Of a stretch of 5,440 bases of DNA, positions 1-5,440 are shown one piece after another. The stretch comes from an uncultured Eudoraea sp. (GTDB lineage Bacteria > Bacteroidota > Bacteroidia > Flavobacteriales > Flavobacteriaceae), in NCBI GenBank assembly GCA_905479615.1, contig CAJQNH010000151.1, positions 1-5,440 on the forward strand. The letters run 5' to 3'. The translations under genes and the position numbers were made by a program. Every line of letters starts with the position of its first letter. Positions within the stretch are counted from its first letter, which is position 1. The notes under the pieces are model-generated. The model did not search any database. It had not been told where the DNA came from and was given only the letters and a program-made list of their open reading frames with translations.

Positions 1-366
1 TAGAATCTTGCAGAGTTCTTGGGTGGTGTGAATATCAATATTGTCATAATCAATCCCATTTTGCGCTAGAATGGCGTTGGTGTTCAAGATATTCTGAAAG
101 TCCACATTAAACTTTTTGCGTTCCTTCCGTTTGGAAAAATAAGTTTCCAGTGCATTCTGTACCGCGTAGCCTTCGCGTTCCGCCAAAACTTTCAGTTCGT
201 TGCGGTCTACCACCTCTTTTAGTTCCAGATGGGCAATAAAGGGCATAATGGCCAGTACTTGATGGTCCTCCGTTAGTTCATCAAACTTTCTGTTCTCATA
301 AATGTTTTTCTGGGCCGAAACCAAGGCAACGGTCAAAAACAACATCATGGAAACGATTTTTTTCAT
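1..366 (-). CDS. Secreted protein of unknown function, possibly CsgG-like fold (partial, N-terminal 122 residues)
   Basis: Reverse-strand reading gives an uninterrupted 122-residue N-terminal part; the rest lies beyond the left edge. It opens with MKKIVSMMLFLTVALVSAQ, a classic signal peptide (about residues 1-18, cleavage before Q19), so the protein is exported; there is no lipobox cysteine. Residues 36-47 (QVLAIMPFIAHL) form a hydrophobic strand like the AVLPF strand of CsgG/TolB-type periplasmic proteins. Residues 55-82 are charged and helical, and the fragment ends at TTQELCKIL, just where relatives would be expected to carry a GVDAV-type strand. The CsgG-like assignment is inference from this pattern and is weak. 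The start at 366 is chosen for the MKK signal peptide; an in-frame ATG at 373-375 abuts the receptor stop and would add only MIP. It is the third gene of the minus-strand operon, 9 bp or less after the receptor. Confidence 0.8.
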   Translation of the reverse strand, partial: MKKIVSMMLFLTVALVSAQKNIYENRKFDELTEDHQVLAIMPFIAHLELKEVVDRNELKVLAEREGYAVQNALETYFSKRKERKKFNVDFQNILNTNAILAQNGIDYDNIDIHTTQELCKIL

Positions 367-375
367 CGGTATCAT

Positions 376-2844
376 TTAAAAACGCACCCCAAATTTTATA
401 TTGAGAATACGACCCGTCAAATAATTGGGCACGGCAAATTGTCTTTGAGTGTCCACGTCCCTGACCCATGTATTGGTAATGGAGTTTTGGTTGTTGAACA
501 TGTTGAAAATTTCAAAGCCAACACTAAACTCCTTGAACTTATGGAGCCAATGCCCTTGGGGGTGTTTGTTTTTTTCGTCAGCAAAAATATAGGAAATTCC
601 CATATCGGCCCTTCTATAATCTCTTAATCTATTCTGAAAATTATAAGGATCGGCATAACTTGGAGAACCTCCGGGTACTCCGGTATTGTAAACAAGATTC
701 AGGTACATCCTTAAACTGGGAATCGTTGGGATGTAATCCTGCCACAATATGCCTAATTGAAACCTTTGATCGGTTGGTCTTGAAATATACCCTCTGTTAT
801 CAATATTTTCTTCGGTTTTAAGGAAACCTAAACTTACCCAGGATTCTGTTCCCGGAACAAATGCACCATTCATTCTCATATCAAATCCATACGCATAGGC
901 CTTTGCATTATTTGCTGCGGCATAGCGAATTCTGACATCATCAATGGTGTATGGATTTACATTTGTCAAATTCTTATAATACACTTCACTTAGCAGTTTA
1001 AAAGGCCGGTTCCAGAGTTCAAAGCTATATTCATTGCCAAGTACGAAATGTACAGATTTTTGTGCTTTTACGTCTGGTTGAATTGTACCGGTAGGATCTC
1101 TTAATTCACGATAAAATGGGGGTTGCTGATATACCCCTGCCGCAATTCTAAATAACATATCGACCTTCCATGAAGGTTTAATTGCAAACTGTCCTCTTGG
1201 GCTGAAAATGAGCTGAGAATTACTGGAAAATCCTTCTCCGCTGACCTTCCAATATTGGGTTCTGAATCCTAAGTTATAATAAATGTTATTGCTATTCCAC
1301 AGTGTTCTTCGGCTAAATTGAAGATATCCGGATAAACGATTCGTTTTTACAAAATTCAAGGCAGAAACAGATGTATAAGGCACTATTTCAGCGTTAAAAG
1401 GTTCTTGCGGTTGGTTGTTTATAAACTCATCAGTTGGAGGCCTAACCGAATAACCTAAAGAGTCTAAAAATTCAGATTCACGAATTTGATCTCTAAAGTC
1501 CTCATGGGTATATTTAATACCCCATTCCCAGGACTCCTTATTTTTACCAAGTTTGCCTTTGTGCGCCACATTCACAATGAGAGCATCAAGATCATTGCGT
1601 GCCCTGTTAAACTGAGTGCCTAATCCCCTGGTGGAGCTTAGCTCACCAAGATTATTGCTGCCAAGATCTGTGTCAATCTCACCTAATTCATATTGTGAAA
1701 TAACATCGGAATACTCTTCTTCTGTCGTGTGGTAAACAGAAGTTATAAAACTTAGTGATAGTTTGTCATTTACGAAATAATCCGCTTTAAGTGCCCCAAG
1801 GCTGGTTCGATAATTATTATTTTCTTCTCCTTGATAAAATACAACAAGGGCTTTAGGATCGCTAATTGTTCCAAAGTTGGTCTGCCTGGAAAGAGGCACA
1901 TTTTTATAATTATTGACAGAAAGGTTTCCTAAAAAGTTAAGGCTAAATTTTCTGGAGAAATGGTAAGTAAGATAAGTTTGTAAATCTGCAAAAGCTGGGG
2001 TGAAATTCGTATTGGTCTGCTGGCTATTTACCAGAAGACTATTGTTTCTGTATCGGAGGCCGGTTACACTGGTAAAATTCTTATTTTCAGATAAAGTTTC
2101 AAGCGTAATTCCTCCTCCAAGAAAACTAGCTTCCAAATTCAACCCGAATTCTGTTGGGTTTTTATAGGTAATATCCAATACAGAAGAGAGCTTATCCCCA
2201 TAATGAGCCTGAAAACCGCCAGCTGAGAATTCCAGATTTTGCACCATATCACTATTTACAAAACTTAATCCTTCTTGCTGCCCGGAACGCACAAGAAATG
2301 GGCGGTAGACCTCAATATCATTGATATAAACCAGGTTTTCGTCATAATTCCCACCTCGCACAAAATACTGCGTACTTAATTCGTTATTGGAAGATACTCC
2401 CGGAAGTAACTTCAGCACATTTTCTACACCTGCATTGGCACCTGGAATTTTTCGCACGAGTTTAGCTGAAATGGTTGTTATGCCTTCCGCGCTTTTTTCT
2501 CCGGTTGCAGTAACTTCAACACCATCTACCTGAATTACATCAGTTTTCATTACCGGGTTGAATTCAAAAGTCTCATTTGTGGAGAGGATTAAATTTTCCA
2601 GGATTACATTTTTATGGCCTAAATGAGTAAAAATTATCGTTATTTCCTTGTCGGGAATTACTTCCAGTAAATAAAACCCGGTGGAATCGGTATAGGTTCC
2701 ATGACCCTTGGTAGTTATGTTTACATTGGATAATGGCTCATCATTAATTCCCAGAACTACCCCTGTGATTGATGCCTTTTGCCCGCTTACCAAAGTAAAC
2801 GAACCCAAAAGAGTAAGAAGGAATAAGAGTTTAGAACACTTCAA
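376..2844 (-). CDS. TonB-dependent outer-membrane receptor with N-terminal carboxypeptidase-regulatory-like domain
   Basis: An 822-residue outer-membrane active transporter, energised by TonB-ExbB-ExbD. Domain order: signal peptide 1-21 (KLLFLLTLLGSFTLVSG core); CarboxypepD_reg-like beta-sandwich about 24-100 (ITGVV, TDSTGFY, HLGHKN); a possible TonB-box segment at 104-112 (IQVDGVEVT); plug about 118-228, including KLLPGV, YFVRGGNYDENLVYINDIEVY and FSAGGFQAHYGD; then a 22-strand-type barrel to the end, finishing on the terminal phenylalanine typical of outer-membrane barrels. Length is normal for CarboxypepD_reg receptors and shorter than usual for SusC proteins; no SusD partner lies on either side, so a glycan-uptake pair is not supported and the substrate is unknown. 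The start is a TTG at 2842-2844: no ATG or GTG occurs between it and the upstream in-frame stop (TAG at 2890-2892), and the next Met is residue 99. It follows the peptidase stop by 4 bp, so translational coupling is likely. Confidence 0.95.
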   Translation of the reverse strand: MKCSKLLFLLTLLGSFTLVSGQKASITGVVLGINDEPLSNVNITTKGHGTYTDSTGFYLLEVIPDKEITIIFTHLGHKNVILENLILSTNETFEFNPVMKTDVIQVDGVEVTATGEKSAEGITTISAKLVRKIPGANAGVENVLKLLPGVSSNNELSTQYFVRGGNYDENLVYINDIEVYRPFLVRSGQQEGLSFVNSDMVQNLEFSAGGFQAHYGDKLSSVLDITYKNPTEFGLNLEASFLGGGITLETLSENKNFTSVTGLRYRNNSLLVNSQQTNTNFTPAFADLQTYLTYHFSRKFSLNFLGNLSVNNYKNVPLSRQTNFGTISDPKALVVFYQGEENNNYRTSLGALKADYFVNDKLSLSFITSVYHTTEEEYSDVISQYELGEIDTDLGSNNLGELSSTRGLGTQFNRARNDLDALIVNVAHKGKLGKNKESWEWGIKYTHEDFRDQIRESEFLDSLGYSVRPPTDEFINNQPQEPFNAEIVPYTSVSALNFVKTNRLSGYLQFSRRTLWNSNNIYYNLGFRTQYWKVSGEGFSSNSQLIFSPRGQFAIKPSWKVDMLFRIAAGVYQQPPFYRELRDPTGTIQPDVKAQKSVHFVLGNEYSFELWNRPFKLLSEVYYKNLTNVNPYTIDDVRIRYAAANNAKAYAYGFDMRMNGAFVPGTESWVSLGFLKTEENIDNRGYISRPTDQRFQLGILWQDYIPTIPSLRMYLNLVYNTGVPGGSPSYADPYNFQNRLRDYRRADMGISYIFADEKNKHPQGHWLHKFKEFSVGFEIFNMFNNQNSITNTWVRDVDTQRQFAVPNYLTGRILNIKFGVRF

Positions 2845-2848
2845 AAGT

Positions 2849-4540
2849 TTATTTTCTGTAAAAACTACTGGTAAAGGTATTTGAATTCCCTACGTTATCT
2901 GTAACGATTACTTTAAGTTCACATTGCGTTTGATTTAGAATTTTATCGTCAAAATTATAGGTAAGTGTTTTTGTTTTGGGTTCGTATTCCATTAATATCC
3001 ATTCATCATTTAATGTGGCAGAATAAGTGTCAATGCCACTTAAGTCATCGGAGACCTTAAGGCTGAGATAACGGTAGTTATTCAACCATTGCTTTTCCTT
3101 AAAGTTCTTAGGACGTATTTTTGGTTGAATTGTATCCTGCACAAGGGTATAAGTCCCAAGGCTTCTGGTTCTGGTTGTAAAAGTTGTCCCTCTTTTAAAA
3201 GTGGTCATGTAATTAGCCTTCTTTTTTTTATCGAGACGGGCTATGAACAATTTCTTTCGTTGCTGCTGTGCGTATTTAGTTACATCAAAAGTTATTGTAA
3301 AGTTTTTGTGTGCCGGGATTCTATTATTGTGAATCACAACGGTATCCTTACCTTTTTGGAGGTCCATATAGAAATTATCATAAAAGGTATTTGCCGGAAA
3401 ATAGACTTTTGCTGCATTCAGGTCATAATTATTAGGTTGCTTGGCGACAATAAAATAATCTGTCTTCAATTCATCCTCAATCACAAGTGGCTGCTGTCTT
3501 TTTCCTTCAACAGGAATAACTAGTTTTACAAGATTATCCTGCAGATCCTTTATAAGGATTTCCACTTTGTAATAAAGTCCTTCGCCTACATCAATTTTTC
3601 CTTCATTATATATTTGTTTATATATTTCAAGTCGATTGCCCGGTGCAATAAAGCAGCGTTGTATGCGCTGGTTATATTTCCCAAAATGGTCATAATCTAT
3701 CAGAGTGTTGATATATCGGGTTTCTTTAAATGAGAACGATTCAAAATTAAAATCGGTGTAAATTTTTCCATTCACTAATTGTTGTACAGAATAGATTCCA
3801 TTCTTATTGGCCGCGAGATCTTGCCTGTCATAGGTATTTATTCCAAAACCAATTGTTCCGGAGGCGTAGACTTTATCTGCCAGGTAAGACCCATCCTTTT
3901 GTTTGTTAAATTTAATCTGAATCTTCTTGCTACTTCTATTTACCTGCGCTTCTTCAGACAATGGATAAGCAAATAAACTAACCAGAGTTGGATTGGTAGC
4001 ATCCCGCACCTCTAAACCATAAAGCAGGGGGTTAGTGGGTTTTTCTGAAATACTACTTCTTATTTCAAAATGCAAATGTGGCCCAGAAGATCCTCCCGTG
4101 TTTCCACTATATGCTATAACCTGATCCTTTAAGACCTTAAGGTCACCATAATCAGGAAATACCTCAACTTCATATGATTTTTTCTCATATTGAATTTTTT
4201 TAATAAAAGATTCTATTTCCGGCGAAAACTTTTGAAGATGTCCATATACCGAAGTATATCCGTTAGGATGGGCAATATATATCACTTTTCCATATCCCCA
4301 AAGGCCTACTTTTATTCTTGTTACCGTGCCATTTCCTATGGCATAGACGGGCAATCCCTGTCGCTGTTGGGTTTTAATGTCGATACCAGAATGAAAATGA
4401 TTAGATCTCAATTCACCAAAGGTACCAGCGAGCACTAAGGGTATATCCAAAGGAGGCCTGAAAGTGTTTAGAGGGTACTTTTCCTGACCCAAACCAGTAA
4501 GAACGGAAAGAAGAAGTAGGCTTAAAATAAGTATTCTCAT
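2849..4540 (-). CDS. Secreted M23/LytM-family metallopeptidase with C-terminal Ig-like region
   Basis: A 563-residue probable peptidoglycan endopeptidase, exported by a signal peptide (1-18, LILSLLLLSVLTGLG, then QEKYP). The LytM domain spans about 23-178 and keeps every active-site element: HFHSGIDI with zinc ligands H50 and D54, YGHL with catalytic H101, and GPHLHFEI with catalytic H155 and zinc ligand H157. It therefore looks catalytically active, unlike degenerate EnvC/NlpD activators. Between YGHL and the GNTGGSSG loop sits a charged insert (about 102-139, many Lys/Glu). The rest is beta-rich: a region with GTIGFGI and a DRQDLAANKNGIY stretch (225-260), then a C-terminal Ig/cadherin-like module (about 470-563) with DDLSGID and VTDNVGN. 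Such modules often position the enzyme on the envelope; that is inference. First gene of the leftward operon, divergent from the ZapA genes. ATG start, no Shine-Dalgarno, as is common in Bacteroidota. Confidence 0.95.
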   Translation of the reverse strand: MRILILSLLLLSVLTGLGQEKYPLNTFRPPLDIPLVLAGTFGELRSNHFHSGIDIKTQQRQGLPVYAIGNGTVTRIKVGLWGYGKVIYIAHPNGYTSVYGHLQKFSPEIESFIKKIQYEKKSYEVEVFPDYGDLKVLKDQVIAYSGNTGGSSGPHLHFEIRSSISEKPTNPLLYGLEVRDATNPTLVSLFAYPLSEEAQVNRSSKKIQIKFNKQKDGSYLADKVYASGTIGFGINTYDRQDLAANKNGIYSVQQLVNGKIYTDFNFESFSFKETRYINTLIDYDHFGKYNQRIQRCFIAPGNRLEIYKQIYNEGKIDVGEGLYYKVEILIKDLQDNLVKLVIPVEGKRQQPLVIEDELKTDYFIVAKQPNNYDLNAAKVYFPANTFYDNFYMDLQKGKDTVVIHNNRIPAHKNFTITFDVTKYAQQQRKKLFIARLDKKKKANYMTTFKRGTTFTTRTRSLGTYTLVQDTIQPKIRPKNFKEKQWLNNYRYLSLKVSDDLSGIDTYSATLNDEWILMEYEPKTKTLTYNFDDKILNQTQCELKVIVTDNVGNSNTFTSSFYRK

Positions 4541-4601
4541 AGCTGCTAAGTTGACGCGAATTTAATTAATACGAGTTAAACTTGGAAAAAAGGTCTGTTA
4601 A

Positions 4602-4632
4602 CAACCATAATTTTCTTTAATATTTATTTCAA
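4602..4632 (-). promoter_or_regulatory. Candidate Bacteroidota-type promoter for the LytM/receptor operon
   Basis: On the minus strand TTG (complement of 4630-4632) is followed after 20 nt by TATGGTTG (complement of 4602-4609), one mismatch from the Bacteroidota -7 consensus TAnnTTTG. The 20-nt spacer equals that of the opposite promoter. Transcription would start near 4595-4597, leaving a leader of about 55 nt before the ATG at 4540. A weaker alternative closer to the gene, TAAATTCG (complement of 4557-4564), lacks a well-spaced TTG. Confidence 0.45.
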
Positions 4633-4694
4633 TTTGTGAAATAGCACTAATCATTGGATTTAAAGTATTACTTCTAGAATAATTGCAAAAACTA

Positions 4695-4725
4695 TTGCGA
4701 AGTCGTTTAAGGTGTATTAACTTTG
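4695..4725 (+). promoter_or_regulatory. Bacteroidota-type promoter for the coiled-coil/zapA operon
   Basis: TTG at 4695-4697, a 20-nt spacer and TAACTTTG at 4718-4725, an exact match to the -7 consensus TAnnTTTG of the Bacteroidota primary sigma factor. The start of transcription is expected about 4731-4734, giving a 5' leader of about 16-19 nt to the ATG at 4750. The -7 box overlaps the TTG at 4723 that could be read as a longer start for the downstream gene, which argues against that longer start. Confidence 0.7.
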
Positions 4726-4749
4726 TTTAAAACGTATTGTAATTTGCAT

Positions 4750-5040
4750 ATGAGCGAATTGGTTGAAATCGTTGATTCCTTAGAAAATAAAATTAGCAAG
4801 CTCCTACACAAAATAGAATTGCTAAATCAGTCTAAAGTAAGGTTGGAGCAGGAAATTGTTACTCTTAAAAATGAGGATGAGACCATAAGGAATACCATTT
4901 TGGAATGGGAAGAAAGATATAATTCTCTCAAGCTTGCGAATTCAATGCTGGGCAGTGATAATAATAAAACTGAAGCAAAGCTCAAAATAAATACATTGGT
5001 TAGAGAGTTGGATTATTGTATAGCTCAACTTGCTGAGTAG
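4750..5040 (+). CDS. Small coiled-coil protein next to ZapA, candidate ZapB-like partner
   Basis: A 96-residue cytoplasmic protein with no signal peptide or membrane segment. Residues 1-62 are almost entirely heptad-like, with Leu/Ile/Val spaced among Glu/Lys (LENKISKLLHKIELLN, then RLEQEIVTLK), indicating a parallel coiled coil. A short polar break (69-75, SDNNKTE) leads to a C-terminal helix, KLKINTLVRELDYCIAQL (77-94), which from memory resembles small proteins upstream of zapA in other flavobacteria. It precedes zapA by 14 bp in the same operon. Position, size and coiled coil resemble gammaproteobacterial ZapB, which binds ZapA at the Z-ring, but I see no ZapB sequence signature, so that role is inference. 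The ATG at 4750 is chosen over an in-frame TTG at 4723, because the latter lies within the -7 promoter box and would not be transcribed. Confidence 0.85.
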   Translation: MSELVEIVDSLENKISKLLHKIELLNQSKVRLEQEIVTLKNEDETIRNTILEWEERYNSLKLANSMLGSDNNKTEAKLKINTLVRELDYCIAQLAE

Positions 5041-5054
5041 TGTTACAAAGAAAT

Positions 5055-5351
5055 ATGGGAGAGAAGCTGAAAATAAAGCTCTCTATCGCAGATAGGGTAT
5101 ATCCTTTGACCATTGACCCGAGTCAGGAAGAAGGACTAAGAAAGGCTGCAAAGAATATAGAGCAGCTTGCCAAGAAATTTGAGCAAAATTATGCCGTTAG
5201 GGACAAACAAGATGTATTGGCCATGTGTGCCTTACAGTTTGCCTCTAAGATTGAACAAAGAGGCATAGATAATACAGAGGATACCAAAGAAGTTACAGAA
5301 CGTTTAAGGGCGTTGGATCAGCTGGTAAACTCTAAGCTTAGTATAAAATAA
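5055..5351 (+). CDS. zapA: Cell division protein ZapA
   Basis: A 98-residue cytoplasmic protein that binds FtsZ and promotes bundling of protofilaments at the Z-ring. The N-terminal globular domain begins with KLKIKLSIADRVYPLTID (4-21), followed by QEEGLRKAAKNIEQLAKKF (24-42), the standard ZapA layout of a beta-hairpin then an amphipathic helix. The region RDKQDVLAMCALQFASKIEQ (49-68) starts the long C-terminal dimerisation helix, which continues through TERLRALDQL (81-90). Length matches bacterial ZapA proteins (about 95-110). The ATG at 5055 is preferred: MGEKLKIKLSI is the usual family start, whereas a GTG at 5040, overlapping the upstream stop codon, would add LQRN-type residues with no family support. 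It is transcribed with the coiled-coil gene upstream. Confidence 0.95.
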   Translation: MGEKLKIKLSIADRVYPLTIDPSQEEGLRKAAKNIEQLAKKFEQNYAVRDKQDVLAMCALQFASKIEQRGIDNTEDTKEVTERLRALDQLVNSKLSIK

Positions 5352-5440
5352 GTTCTTTAACATAATACAAAGTTACTGCCCACATTGGTATTTAATTTTT
5401 GACGAACTCAACACTAATTTGTTTGAAAAGGGTGAGTTTA
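5352..5440 (+). other. ssrS: Non-coding tail after zapA; possible 5' part of 6S RNA or leader of the next gene
   Basis: No ORF of useful length is seen in these 89 nt. The segment holds a C-rich patch (ctgcccaca, 5377-5385), a run of T/A, and a 6-bp inverted repeat, AACTCA at 5405-5410 against TGAGTT at 5433-5438, with a 22-nt loop. No T-tract follows inside the window, so it is not a clear terminator. A TTG at 5399-5401 and TTTGTTTG at 5418-5425 (one mismatch from TAnnTTTG, 16-nt spacer) could form a weak promoter. From memory, flavobacteria often carry the 6S RNA gene and then rny (ribonuclease Y) after zapA; that is the only reason for naming 6S, and the end of the window prevents a fold test. 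Confidence 0.25.

Noticed and set aside
1..366. Slightly higher GC and more C/G-ending codons in the partial gene, suggesting separate origin
   Set aside because: Counting gave about 42% GC for 1-360 against about 38% for 721-1080 in the receptor gene. The difference is small and within normal gene-to-gene variation, so it does not support transfer.
376..2844. SusC-type glycan importer
   Set aside because: No SusD gene is adjacent, the protein is shorter than typical SusC, and the neighbours are not glycan-degrading enzymes or sigma/anti-sigma regulators.
3089..3523. 144-codon plus-strand ORF opposite the LytM gene
   Set aside because: It is fully antisense to a well-supported coding region, with low-complexity Leu/Ile/Cys-rich translation, no recognisable domain and no promoter. 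It is a shadow, as are the shorter plus-strand ORFs at 439-627, 3779-3976 and 4190-4438.
4541..4749. Small RNA, CRISPR, IS remnant or attachment site in the intergenic region
   Set aside because: I see no regular direct repeats, terminal inverted repeats, target duplications or tRNA-like segments; the sequence is explained by two divergent promoters in AT-rich DNA. A short ATTGC repeat (4682 and 4694) is too small to mean much.
5405..5438. Inverted repeat AACTCA/TGAGTT as a Rho-independent terminator for zapA
   Set aside because: The stem is only 6 bp with a 22-nt loop, is not GC-rich, and no T-run follows within the window.

Overview
The window looks like chromosomal DNA from a marine-type Flavobacteriaceae (Bacteroidota). 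The evidence is the AT-rich composition (about 38-42% GC in the stretches I counted), a CarboxypepD_reg-type TonB-dependent receptor, a zapA gene with a flavobacterial sequence, promoters of the Bacteroidota TTG / TAnnTTTG type, and the lack of clear Shine-Dalgarno sequences. Genus and species cannot be read from it.

Layout. Two transcription units diverge from a 209-bp AT-rich intergenic region (4541-4749). Leftward (minus strand) run three tightly packed genes: a secreted LytM/M23 metallopeptidase with C-terminal beta/Ig-like regions (2849-4540), an 822-residue TonB-dependent outer-membrane receptor (376-2844), and the N-terminal 122 residues of a secreted protein resembling the CsgG-like fold (1-366, cut by the window edge). 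Gaps are 4 bp and at most 9 bp, so this is very likely one operon. Rightward (plus strand) run a 96-residue coiled-coil protein (4750-5040) and the divisome protein ZapA (5055-5351). An 89-nt tail follows, with no clear gene; it may hold the start of a 6S RNA or the leader of the next gene.

How the genes fit together. The rightward pair is a cytoplasmic cell-division module: ZapA bundles FtsZ, and the small coiled-coil protein is a plausible ZapB-like partner. The divergent LytM enzyme has a complete zinc site and would act on septal or sidewall peptidoglycan, so both sides of the intergenic region may serve envelope growth and division. The receptor and the CsgG-like protein point instead to outer-membrane transport or envelope assembly; no substrate can be assigned.

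Start sites needed care. The receptor has no ATG or GTG start and appears to use TTG. The coiled-coil gene must start at ATG 4750, because the longer reading begins inside its own promoter. zapA most likely starts at ATG 5055. Overall this is a fairly ordinary chromosomal region; the best leads are the uncharacterised ZapA neighbour, the LytM/receptor operon and the possible RNA gene at the right edge.
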